DNA from: CAYLLT01 sp964384465
Lineage (GTDB): Bacteria > Planctomycetota > Phycisphaerae > UBA1845 > PWPN01
DNA: 64,000 bases
Reading direction: 5' to 3'
Assembly: GCA_964384465.1 (NCBI GenBank)
Contig: CAYLLT010000020.1
Span: forward strand, 3,262-67,261
The position numbers were made by a program, and so were the translations under genes. The notes under the pieces were generated by a model. The model saw only the letters and a program-made list of their open reading frames with translations, did not search any database and had not been told where the DNA came from. Below are positions 1-9,400 of this stretch, piece by piece (within the stretch, counting starts at the first letter, position 1; each line of letters begins with the position of its first letter).

Positions 1-373
1 GACGAGGGACAGACTCACCGATGCGAGCGCCACGAGGCATGCGATCCGCAGCGCCCGATGTGCGCTGGCTGCATCAAGACAAGTCTTTCTCGGTGATCCC
101 AATGATTTACCCCTGTGGAAGGTCGGACCGAGGAAGGAGCTTCTTTCGGAGGATAAGTCTACCGCATCTTGCCGTGCATGCAAGCGAAAAAATCCGCGAA
201 CATTAAGGAATTTGATGATGGAGTCGGCGTCCGGCTGTTCAGCATCGCTGCAAAACGCGGTTTTCGATGGTCTGAAGCAGCAGAGGCAGGGAAATGGCTC
301 AGCGGTCTTGGCAAATGACGCGCTGCGGAACAGGTCCATGCCTGGTTATATAATCAGCAGCATCGGGAGTTCT
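1..373. other. left-edge region with no convincing gene
   Basis: Two short open frames (about 21-206 and 212-451, plus strand) lie here, but neither has a ribosome binding site, a recognisable domain or protein-like composition. I see nothing else in this stretch apart from the repeats listed next to it. Confidence 0.5.
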
Positions 374-437
374 GTAGGGTCCGCTCCGCGGACCTTCAGA
401 TTTGATTTGATCTCCAGGCCCGCACAGCGGACCCTAC
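374..437. repeat. palindromic element with 12-bp perfect inverted ends
   Basis: The left arm GTAGGGTCCGCT (374-385) is the exact reverse complement of AGCGGACCCTAC (426-437). The interior also holds a short CCGCTCCGCGG palindrome. The GTAGGGT end matches the end of the element at 11554-11618, which suggests one family of small non-coding palindromic elements. It lies downstream of the minus-strand gene that ends at 479. Confidence 0.6.
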
Positions 438-440
438 GCA

Positions 441-475
441 CTGAACCCTGACCCCTAAACCCTGAACCCTCAACC
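441..475. repeat. heptamer tandem array, five copies
   Basis: Five consecutive 7-bp units (CTGAACC, CTGACCC, CTAAACC, CTGAACC, CTCAACC) directly abut the stop codon of the gene that begins at 479. On the minus strand they read like degenerate GGTTTAG. This is a short tandem repeat of the same period as those at 18639, 20568 and 49103. Confidence 0.75.
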
Positions 476-478
476 CCG

Positions 479-2320
479 TCACGGCGCCGGGTTCAGCAGC
501 AGCAGACCATTCACCGAGTTCGCCGGGTTGTTGCGGGCGATGATCTCGTCCGTCGAACTGACCGTGCTGCTCTTGTCATAGTCGTATCTGGCATCCGGCG
601 CATTCGCCGCGGCATACGTGGAGTTCGTCGCCACCGGCACCCGCCTCAAACTGTTGTGCGGGTGATTGCGGGCGTCGGTCTCATCGGTTACGGTGACGAT
701 CGCCTGCGTCCCGTTCGGTGTCAGGCCCTCACCGATCGCCAGCCCGAAGTAAAAGACGCTATCGTCCGTCAGGTCGAGCTGGCCCCCGCTGGCATTCGAT
801 TTGACCACCACCCGCAGCCATCGCGTGTTCGGAATGGCGTTATCCGCCCAGATGATCCTGACACGATCCGACCCGCCGCTCCCGCCGCCGGGCGTCACGT
901 CGATGCTGAGCGGGGCCGCCGCCGCGGCATACGATCCAAGGTTCGCGCTGTTGCCGACCTTGAAATCGAAGTTGGACGCCGAAAGCGCGCCCCCCGGCAG
1001 CGGTCCGCACGCCCCCGACATCACATCGATCATCAACCCGTTGATGCCCCGGCTGTAACTGATGTAATGACTCGTCTCCGCGGTCTGACCGGGATCTAGC
1101 GCGGACTTGTCGGTCGCGAGCGCGGTGTTGTCGTTGCAGGGGTTCGCCCCGGTCAGCGTGGTGCAGGCCTTCGAGTCTGAGTCGTAGAACGAATTGTTGT
1201 AAAAGATGTGCCGGGCGACAATCGATCGCGTGTTCAAACGCGAGATGCGAAAGAGCCGGCCGTCCGCCTGCGTGAACGGGCCGAAGGTCATGACCACGAG
1301 GTGGCCGTAGGGATCGACCTCAACGTCGAGCGGGTTGAGGAATCCGCGGGCGAAGACCGTCGCCTGGCCGGTCGGTTGATCGGCATCACTGAGATCCGGG
1401 ACCACGCGGACCACGTCCATGCCGACGCCGTTCGGGTCATCGAGTTCATAATCGAACCGGGCGATGAACAGGTTGCCTTCGTAGCCGCTGCCCCAGCACC
1501 CGCCCGCCGGATAGAAGTCCAGTCCATCGGCCGAGGTCCCCAGCCCGAGCTCCAGCACGGGCGGAACGGCATCGGGAGGCGCGCTTTCCTGTGGAAACCC
1601 GTGGTGCCCTCCCGGGACCACCCGGTGCAACTTCTCCGGCCGGAGCGGCGTATCCTGCCCGTTGTCCCCGACCCACACGCGGTGCTGCGCATCCACACCG
1701 ATCCCGAAGGGATTGCGGAATCCGTATGCGTATACGCTCGGCAGGTTGTTCGAGGCGTTGAAATCGACCTGGAGCAGATCGACCCGCAGCACGGTCGCGG
1801 CCGGAATCGGCTGCGTGTTGTCCGCCTCACCGTCGTCGGTGCGCGAGCCCTGGCCGACGTAGAGAATGTGGCCGTCGATCGCAAGCTGATCGTTGTGGTG
1901 GCCGGCGTTGGGAAGCTGGGTGACAAATCGCTGCTGCGTTTCGTAGATGCCGTCGTGGTCAGAATCGAGCAGCCGCGCCAGGAAGCCGGTATCGTACGCG
2001 GACTCGTTGGAAGAGGCATAGAAATCACCGTTCTCGTCGAAGGCGATTCCGAGCAGGTTGCCCCCCACGTTTGAGGCCACGACCGTGCCCGATCCCTGCA
2101 CACCATCGGGCCCGTAGTCGAACGCGAAAATGGTTCCGGTTCGGGTGGCCACGTACAGCCGGCCATCAGGCCCGAAGGTGATCTGCGTGGGCCACGGCAG
2201 GCCGGTGGCCTCCTGCGTTAATACGAAACCCGCTTCAAGAACTACGGGCTCCCCCCGCGCTGCCAACGTACAGGTCAACGACATCGTCCCGATAAAAAGC
2301 CCTGCCAATGACCGCGACAT
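479..2320 (-). CDS. secreted sorbosone/glucose dehydrogenase-like beta-propeller protein
   Basis: 613 aa from the ATG at 2320, chosen because AGGAG lies 7 nt upstream; a further in-frame ATG ten codons upstream lacks such a site. The N terminus is a signal peptide (SRSLAGLFIGTMSLTCTLAA) for export. The first ~370 residues look like the GSDH/PQQ-dependent sugar dehydrogenase propeller: GPDGRLYVATRTGTI, GFRNPFGIGVDAQ, VWVGDNGQD and a GGHHGFPQ segment are typical. PQQ dependence is a family inference; no cofactor residues were verified. The last ~60 residues (DARYDYDKSS then DEIIARNN) resemble a duplicated dockerin-like calcium-loop tail seen on planctomycete exported proteins. It follows two other secreted proteins on the same strand. 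It could equally be a non-enzymatic propeller. Confidence 0.7.
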   Translation of the reverse strand: MSRSLAGLFIGTMSLTCTLAARGEPVVLEAGFVLTQEATGLPWPTQITFGPDGRLYVATRTGTIFAFDYGPDGVQGSGTVVASNVGGNLLGIAFDENGDFYASSNESAYDTGFLARLLDSDHDGIYETQQRFVTQLPNAGHHNDQLAIDGHILYVGQGSRTDDGEADNTQPIPAATVLRVDLLQVDFNASNNLPSVYAYGFRNPFGIGVDAQHRVWVGDNGQDTPLRPEKLHRVVPGGHHGFPQESAPPDAVPPVLELGLGTSADGLDFYPAGGCWGSGYEGNLFIARFDYELDDPNGVGMDVVRVVPDLSDADQPTGQATVFARGFLNPLDVEVDPYGHLVVMTFGPFTQADGRLFRISRLNTRSIVARHIFYNNSFYDSDSKACTTLTGANPCNDNTALATDKSALDPGQTAETSHYISYSRGINGLMIDVMSGACGPLPGGALSASNFDFKVGNSANLGSYAAAAAPLSIDVTPGGGSGGSDRVRIIWADNAIPNTRWLRVVVKSNASGGQLDLTDDSVFYFGLAIGEGLTPNGTQAIVTVTDETDARNHPHNSLRRVPVATNSTYAAANAPDARYDYDKSSTVSSTDEIIARNNPANSVNGLLLLNPAP

Positions 2321-2585
2321 TCGATCTCTCCTTCGTTTCCAGTGGACCATGCAATCGATTCCGTACTCATACCGTCTGACATAACTCCGTGGTGGGACCG
2401 GTATCCCGCCGGTCTCCGCAGCGTTCTGTCAACCCCCCACTTCCTCTTCGCCAGTGGATGACGCTTCCTGACACGCATTCCGGCGGCTTCTGTGTCTTTT
2501 TTCCACCGCATCCGACGGGCCTCCCCCAAGGCCCGTGTGGTCTGGAGTCAGTGAGGCGAAGCGCGGTTCACAGCGCGTGCGCGAT
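2321..2585. other. intergenic spacer with weak hairpin
   Basis: 265 bp between two minus-strand genes. The 7-bp inverted repeat ACGGGCC/GGCCCGT at about 2517-2538 lies downstream of the stop at 2586 and could help end that transcript, but no T run follows it directly. AGGAG at about 2328-2332 serves the downstream gene. Nothing else is visible. Confidence 0.4.
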
Positions 2586-2880
2586 TCAGTCTGCGCAGTG
2601 GGGATCGTAGTTGCCCGCACCGCTGTAGCAGCGCTGAAACGCGCCGTAATCATCAAGGTCGCCGTCGCCGTCGTTGTCCACGTCGCACGCGGCGAACTGC
2701 GCGGCTGTGCATCCCGTGGCCGGCGGGCCGAAGATCGTCGGGCCCGTCACACATAGTTTGAATTGATCGTAATCGTCCTCATCCACGCGGCCGTTCAGAT
2801 CGAAATCGAACCGCAGCGGCGGACAGCCGGAAAGACCGGGCGGATTACCCGCCGGCGTAGTAGGGCAGAGATCAATGCAG
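2586..2880 (-). repeat. coding repeat: C-terminal module copy 1
   Basis: These ~290 bp encode the cysteine-containing dockerin-like tail and align nearly end to end with 6196-6490, including long identical stretches around the RFDFDLNGRVD codons (2770-2850 versus 6380-6460). The high nucleotide identity of two module copies in neighbouring genes suggests recent duplication or gene conversion. Confidence 0.7.
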
Positions 2881-5800
2881 TCGGCTATGCCGTCACCGTC
2901 CGCGTCATCAGGACACGGAACAATCATTTCCCTCGTCTGATAAGGCACACCTTCTGTTGATTGCATGACCGCGTAAACGACGTCGCCGGGACTCAGTGCG
3001 AGGTTGTTAAAGATCACCGAGTTATTCCCGTTCGGAACCACCGGCGGCCCGAGCTGTGCCCCGTTCTTGTACAACGTCACGTTGGCCGCATCAGCGTCCA
3101 CGCCGGAGACGGTGACCGATGTCGCCCCCGCGGAGAGCGGACCCAGCAGCGGCGCGGCCACATCGACGCGCTGAAGCTGAAAATCGTCAACATAGATGGC
3201 GTAATCGGGCTCATCGTCCGGCATATCCCGCATCACGAGAAACATCCCGATGTCCTGTGTCGTCGGCGGTAGTCGCACCGGGCAGGCGACGGTTATCCAT
3301 TCACCGCTGATCGGGTGAATCTCCACCAGCCCGCGTCCAACGACAAAGACGCCCGCCAGCGAGATGTTTGTTCTGGCCGGCGCCTGGATGTAAACCGTGC
3401 CCCGGGTGGGCGGCGTGTCGGCATAGACCCGAACGAACAGAATGTAATCGGCTGTCGTGGCATACGATAAGTTCGAGACGCTTTGATAAATGTACGATTC
3501 CGATCCGCTCGCACCGGCGATCTTGACCACTTTCCCCTGGTTCGAGCCGGAAGCCGGGTCGTCCACGACCGAGAAGGGATTCGATACGCCGTCGGCGACG
3601 CTTGTGCGCCAGTGATCGTTCAGGCTGGTATTGCTGAAGCCAGGGTCCGCGTTGAGCGGAGTCATGGCCGGCGCCTGGCATAGATGATTCCACACGCTTT
3701 TGGAGATGCTCAATTCCGTCACCAGATCCGGATAAGCGGCCGGATCAATACTGTTTATCGTGCTGGTCACGGCCGCATCGTCCTTCATCGCCAGCAGCCG
3801 GAACATCAGATCACGGTCCCACCATTTGCCCATGAGGTCGAACAGGTAGTGCTTGGGAATTCCGCCCGCGACGCCCATGATGTGATCGTTTCCGTGTGTA
3901 TTGTCCAACGGCCACGGTTTGACCCAATCCATCCGATCCTGCTCGGCAACGATGCTGTCTTGCAACACGCCGGCGGCTTCCACGACCTGGCCGGCCAACG
4001 CTTCCGTATGCGCCAGGGTCGCTGCGCGACGCGCCTGTCCGGTGATGGCCCAGTAGCCGTATTGCGCGCGCATCAACCAGGCCCGGTTCTTCTGGTGTGT
4101 CGTAGCTGAACTGCCGGGGGCCGTCGCTGCCGCCACGCAATCGTCGAGCGTTTGAGCGCTGTGCTCCAGTAGCTGCGCAACAGTCGGGTGGTCGAGGTAC
4201 TCGGTCGCAATCACACTTACGAATGAACCTCTGGCGTATCTGAGATAATTCAAACTCCTGGCGCCGGCGCCATCAACCCCGGACCAGAAATCGTCCCAAT
4301 CCGTGTAGAATTCGACCAGGTGGGAGGCCGCCTCAGGCCCGACGGCGGCCGTGCACCAATCGGTCAGGAGGCCGGGACCGTTCTGGTCGTCGAAGATCTT
4401 CAGGTCCGGCTTCCAGAGCAGTTTGAAGTAGGCATAGAACTTGAACGCCTCGCCCCAGTTGGGGTAGTGCTCGGATCGACTATGCCGCACGCCGGCGTTG
4501 TAGTCCGACTGGAGATAACGCGAAATCTCCGACAGGTGCGGCACCGGCGCCAGAGCGCTGGCGAGATAGTCATACGCTCCGAGGTCGCCCGAGGTCACGT
4601 TCGCCCAGCGCCCAAGCAGCGCTTCGTATCGGGCGCGCTGACCGACACCCGCGCGATCATCCACCAGCTTGAGACGCTCGAACGCGAAGAATGGGATCAC
4701 GTGGTCATCCACCATGGGACCGAGTGGCCCGAACCCCGCTCTCCCGTCTCGTGTGTCACGGTCCGGCGGATCGAATGTCTCGTCATAGGCCAAAGCCCCC
4801 AGATACTTGTTATTGCCATATCCGGAATAGGAAGGGCCGCGCAGCAGCGCGACGGCTTCATTGGCCCATTGGAAGTAACTCCAGGACATGTCTCGAAGGC
4901 CGATGCTGTTGAAGGCGACCCGGGTCGTACAATCAGCCGGCGGATTGGTCGTGCAACCTTCAGCCACCGGTTCGCGGGCGAAAGACGCGACGCTGGTGTC
5001 GCGCTTTGTCGCCGGCCCGGTATCCTCAAGTCCGATCGGGAAGCTGGCGGCTTCTTGATTATCGTCGAAATACATCTTCAGGCGATCCGCCGCAGCAGCA
5101 GCCAGTGCACTCGCGGAGAAGTTGGGAAACCAGTCCGTCTGGTAATCGTAGACGGGGATCAATTGATCGGGGTAGAACTCAGGATGCGAACCGCCGTAAA
5201 TGCTCGGCGGGAACAGACGGTGTGTATTGTGCGACGGATCGACCCGCGAGTTTCCGCGCAACTTCCGCGTCCACTGTCGTTGGGTGGAGATCACCCCGTT
5301 GCTCGAAAACCCGTAGCCGCTCCCGGCGCGGGTCAGATACGCCGGGCTCTCGCGCACCTCCGTCTGCGGGATCGTCAAAATGGTATGTACCGGGACATGA
5401 TCGCCGCGGACGAGATACTTCCCCGCGCCATCCGCCGGAGCATCAACCGGCGCCGGCTCGATCTGCGCCAGTTCCGCGGACGTGAAATGTGAATCGGGCA
5501 TCACCCACCTGACGCCCAGGTGGCGCTCCAGGAACTCATACGTTCCGTTTTCCGTCCCTTCCTCTGTCGGCCCGGCGATCACGTGGTTCGCGTCATCGAG
5601 ACCCTTCAGAACGTACCCTTCATCATCGAGATCGATGAGGCTGATGGCGGTCATGCCGCACTGCGACTGGCCCAGATGAACGTTGATCCCTGAGGCCAGG
5701 CAACTCGTATCGATGTCCACGGTCGCGTTCGGCAGGCTCTCGGACAGGTACGTCTTAAGCATCTCGGCGGTGGCTTCTCGCTGTAGCTTGCCCTTGAGGT

Positions 5801-6152
5801 GATAGATGTAGATACCCGCCCCGCCGGGAATCGCATCGGGACTCCTGATGATGGATTCCAACCTGATGGAACTATCAGAGAGTCTCTCTTCGATTCTATA
5901 CGCCCTGAGCAGGCCTGGATTGAGATCTTCGAGATAGTAACCCTTCGCCTCTGTCACCAGGAAGGTGTCGCCGGGTACGAAGGTGTAGCCCTGGAATGCA
6001 TTCGCGTTTCCGGTCAAGACGCGGTTGCCGGGCTCGAAAGAAGCATCCGTGACCGCGGTGCGAGAGGGGATCACAATCCGGATCGCACTGTGCGCCCAAT
6101 CCGTCACGTTGACCGATGGGTTCAACGTAACCAGCAATAACCAGAATACCAA
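2586..6152 (-). CDS. large secreted DUF4838-type protein with dockerin-like tail
   Basis: 1188 aa. A TTG at 6152 gives a short hydrophobic leader (VFWLLLVTLNPSVNV); start confidence is low because no good ribosome binding site is seen. Residues ~120-260 carry AGPTEEGTENGTYEFLERHLGVRWVMP in pieces typical of the DUF4838 / alpha-glucuronidase N-terminal region (GTYEFLERHLGVRW), so it is probably a carbohydrate-active protein, though no catalytic residue can be assigned. A carbohydrate-binding-like beta domain follows (around residues 830-990). The C terminus has a thrombospondin-3-like DDADGDGIADCIDLCP segment and the calcium-loop module DFDLNGRVDEDDYDQFKLC ... DVDNDGDGDLDDYGAFQRC, almost identical to that of the next gene upstream. 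Family function is inferred. Confidence 0.65.
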   Translation of the reverse strand: MVFWLLLVTLNPSVNVTDWAHSAIRIVIPSRTAVTDASFEPGNRVLTGNANAFQGYTFVPGDTFLVTEAKGYYLEDLNPGLLRAYRIEERLSDSSIRLESIIRSPDAIPGGAGIYIYHLKGKLQREATAEMLKTYLSESLPNATVDIDTSCLASGINVHLGQSQCGMTAISLIDLDDEGYVLKGLDDANHVIAGPTEEGTENGTYEFLERHLGVRWVMPDSHFTSAELAQIEPAPVDAPADGAGKYLVRGDHVPVHTILTIPQTEVRESPAYLTRAGSGYGFSSNGVISTQRQWTRKLRGNSRVDPSHNTHRLFPPSIYGGSHPEFYPDQLIPVYDYQTDWFPNFSASALAAAAADRLKMYFDDNQEAASFPIGLEDTGPATKRDTSVASFAREPVAEGCTTNPPADCTTRVAFNSIGLRDMSWSYFQWANEAVALLRGPSYSGYGNNKYLGALAYDETFDPPDRDTRDGRAGFGPLGPMVDDHVIPFFAFERLKLVDDRAGVGQRARYEALLGRWANVTSGDLGAYDYLASALAPVPHLSEISRYLQSDYNAGVRHSRSEHYPNWGEAFKFYAYFKLLWKPDLKIFDDQNGPGLLTDWCTAAVGPEAASHLVEFYTDWDDFWSGVDGAGARSLNYLRYARGSFVSVIATEYLDHPTVAQLLEHSAQTLDDCVAAATAPGSSATTHQKNRAWLMRAQYGYWAITGQARRAATLAHTEALAGQVVEAAGVLQDSIVAEQDRMDWVKPWPLDNTHGNDHIMGVAGGIPKHYLFDLMGKWWDRDLMFRLLAMKDDAAVTSTINSIDPAAYPDLVTELSISKSVWNHLCQAPAMTPLNADPGFSNTSLNDHWRTSVADGVSNPFSVVDDPASGSNQGKVVKIAGASGSESYIYQSVSNLSYATTADYILFVRVYADTPPTRGTVYIQAPARTNISLAGVFVVGRGLVEIHPISGEWITVACPVRLPPTTQDIGMFLVMRDMPDDEPDYAIYVDDFQLQRVDVAAPLLGPLSAGATSVTVSGVDADAANVTLYKNGAQLGPPVVPNGNNSVIFNNLALSPGDVVYAVMQSTEGVPYQTREMIVPCPDDADGDGIADCIDLCPTTPAGNPPGLSGCPPLRFDFDLNGRVDEDDYDQFKLCVTGPTIFGPPATGCTAAQFAACDVDNDGDGDLDDYGAFQRCYSGAGNYDPHCAD

Positions 6153-6195
6153 GGGATAATTACCTATTCCTTGTCACGGATCAAAAAATCGCGGA

Positions 6196-6490
6196 TCAGT
6201 CCGCGCAATGCGGATTGTAATTGCTTGCCCCGCTGTAACAGCGCTGGAAATAGCCGTAGTCGTCGTTGTCACCGTCGCCGTCGCTGTCGACGTCGCACGC
6301 GGTGAACTGCGCGGGGGTGCATCCGGTTGGCGGCGGGCCGTAAATGGTCGGACCCGTCCGGCACAATTTGAATTGATTGTAGTCGTCCTGGTCCACGCGG
6401 CCGTTCAGATCGAAATCGAACCGCAGCGGCGGGCAGCCGGAAAGACCGGGCGGATCACCCGCCGGCGTCGTCGGGCACAAATCGTTGCAA
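6196..6490 (-). repeat. coding repeat: C-terminal module copy 2
   Basis: Second copy of the module described at 2586-2880. It encodes DFDLNGRVDQDDYNQFKLC and DVDSDGDGDNDDYGYFQRC, with Asp/Asn calcium-loop spacing and conserved cysteines, ending HCAD. Confidence 0.7.
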
Positions 6491-9400
6491 TCGGCCGTAC
6501 CGTCGCTGTCGGTGTCGGTGTCCGGCGTGCCGCAGCCGCATTGACCCGGAGCGATCTTCCCCACATCGTTCGGACAGCCGTCGCCGCAGTTGGGCGTACC
6601 GTCGTTGTCGTCATCGGGACTGCTCACGGTGAACGTGTTCGGACAATCACTGCCAATGTCGGCCGCGTCCTTGACCGTAACCGTCACCGTCGTATTTCCG
6701 AGACCGACCAGCGTCCCAACCAACGGGCTTTGCGTTTTCGTCAGCGAGCCGGCGGGCGTGCAATTGTCCGTCGCGGTGACATCGGCCGTAAAGTCCGGCA
6801 CCGGCGCCTGACAATTGCCATCAGCGGGCGCGAACTGCGCCGGTCCGCACGACGAGATCGCCGACGCGGTCGTATCCACCACCGTCACGTCCACCGTGCA
6901 GTTGGCGGTATGCCCGTGCCCGTCATCGGCCGTGACCGTGACCGTGTGCGCGCCGGGGCCGACGGGCGTGCCGGCCGGCGGATTCTGCGTCGTGAGCACG
7001 TTCGGATTGCACCCGTCGGAAGCACTCGCACCGCTCGCAAGCTCCGGGATCGCCGCCTGGCAATTGGCATCCGCGGAGATCGGCGCCGGCGCCGCCAGAC
7101 ACGTCACGTTCGGCGACAGCGTATCCTGCACGGTCAGCATACGCGACGCGGTCACGTTCGGCGGAGTGCCGCCCGGATGCGATGCCGTCCACGTCACCGT
7201 CGTCGTGCCCAGCGGCAGACACGCCGGAGCATCGTTGCCGATCGTCGTATCGTTATCACAGTGGTCTTGCCCCTGCGGTTGCGCCAGCCACGCCGCAACG
7301 ACGGTGTCCGTCTTCGGCGTGCCACTGCTGCTCGGACTCGTGCAGCCCTGACATTCGACGATCAAGTCGCTCGGCAGATTCGTAATCATCAGCGGCGCGT
7401 CCTCGCTCACGACGATCATCCGTGTCGCCGTGCTGGGGTTGCCGGAAAGATCGGTGGCCGTATACACCGCGTGATACGTCCCCTCGACCTGCGTGTTGGG
7501 GAAGCCTTCCGGATAGCTCGGCGGCCCGACGGAGATCGCTCCGTCGCAACTGTCGCTCGCCGTCGCACCCTGCTCCACGTACTGATTGGGCTGATTGTTT
7601 TGGCAGGTAAAAGCATTGGGCGTGCCGCCGGTGATGGTGATCACCGGCCCGGTCACATCGTTGAGCGTCAAGGTCCGCGTGCACATCACCTGATTGTTCG
7701 CCGCATCCTTGACCGTGAGCGTCACTGTGTGCGGTCCCTTACCGGTGACCGTGCTGCCCGCCGTCGGGCTCTGCGTCCTGGTCAGCGAACCGCCGGCCGT
7801 GCAGTTGTCCGTAGCCGTCACGCCGGCCGTGAAATCCGGCACCACGGCCTGACAATTGGCATCGGCATTGACGGCCTGATTCGGACCGCAATCGGTAATG
7901 GTGGGAGCAGCGGCGTCATTCACTGTGAAGCTTTTCGTACACATCGCCGGGTTGTTGGCCACATCCTTGACCGTGATGGTCACGGTTGTAGCACCCAGGC
8001 CCACCAGCGTACCGGCAATGGGACTCTGCGTCCTGGTCAGCGAGCCGGACGGCGTGCAGTTGTCCGTCGCGGTCACGTCGCCGGTCATATCGGGAACGGC
8101 CGCCTGGCAACTGCCGTTCGCCGACGCGGATTGATTCGAGCCACAGGAGGTGATCGACGGAGCGGTGATGTCGTTCACGGTGAAACTCTTGTTGCACATC
8201 GCGCTGTTGTTCGCCGCATCTTTCACGGTAATGGTCACCGTGGTCACACCCGCGCCGACCAGCGTGCCCGCCGTCGGGCTCTGCGTCTTGGTCAGCGACC
8301 CGGAGGCCGTGCAATTGTCCGTCGCGGTCACGTCGCCGGTCATGTTGGGCACCGCGGCCTGGCAACTGCCGTTCGCCGACGCTGATTGATTCGAGCCACA
8401 GGAGGTGATCGACGGAGCGGTGGTGTCGTTCACGGTGAAGTTCTTGTTGCAGATCGCGGAGTTGTTGGCGGCGTCCTTCACAGTGATCGTCACGCTGGTT
8501 ACGCCCAGCCCAACCAGCGTGCCGGCAATGGGACTCTGCGTCCTGGTCAGCGAGCCGGACGCCGTGCAGTTGTCCGTCGCGGTCACGTCGCCGGTCATAT
8601 CGGGAACGGCCGCCTGGCAACTGCCGTTCGCCGACGCCGACTGATTGGAACCACAGGACGTGATCGATGGGACGGTAGTATCGTTGACAGTGAAGCTCTT
8701 CATGCACGTGGCGGAGTTGTTCGCCGCATCTTTCACGGTAATGGTCACCGTGGTCACACCCGCGCTGACCAGCGTGCCCGCGAGCGGGCTCTGCGTCTTG
8801 GTCAGCGAGCCGGACGCCGTGCAATTGTCCGTCGCGGTCACGTCGCCGGTCATGTTGGGCACCGCCGCCTGACAACTGCCGTTCGCCGACGCTGATTGAT
8901 TCGACCCGCAGGAGGTGATATTCGGCGGCGTGGTGTCGTTGCCGCCGGTCAACGTGAAGGCGCCGGTTCCCGTGACACGTTTGACCAGGATGTACGCCCG
9001 CCGACTCGCCACCGGCGTGTAGCAGATCGATTCGTTGACGTTCGTGCCCACGTTGGCACTCGACGCGAGAATCACCGGGTTGCCTTTGGTGTCAGGGACG
9101 CTGTCGTAAACGTACAAATCGTAGTCGCCGCCGCTCATGCCGGTCAGGATGAACGCGACAGGCGTACCCGAGGTGAGGTCCATGTATCTTCCGGCGGCCC
9201 GCCGGTCAGTGACCAGCGAACCGAGCGAATCGCTCAGCGGGCTGATCAGCGGCAGCGTCAATGCATCGACCGCGGCATCCGCGTTGATCATCCCGTAGCC
9301 CTCGAACGTATCCTTGTTCTTTCCGGTAGTGGCGTTATTGGATGCCCGTTCGAGCGTCGGGTTGTTGGTGCTGACTTCGCGCGTTTGATTGGTTTCCGTG

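Noticed and set aside
21..451. Two short plus-strand open frames at the left edge
   Set aside because: No ribosome binding site, no protein-like pattern, and the second runs through the palindromic and heptamer repeats.
441..475. Telomere-like CCCTAAA sequence
   Set aside because: Only 35 bp, degenerate and internal to a bacterial-type chromosome; treated as a short tandem repeat.
6208..8385. Long plus-strand open frame (725 codons) opposite the subtilase gene
   Set aside because: It is the antisense of a GC-rich repeat array, with Arg-rich composition, no ribosome site and no domain; the minus strand has an intact catalytic triad and repeats.
7645..8919. Regular repeats considered as a CRISPR array
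   Set aside because: Units are 255 bp, contiguous and coding; no short repeats with unique spacers and no cas genes.
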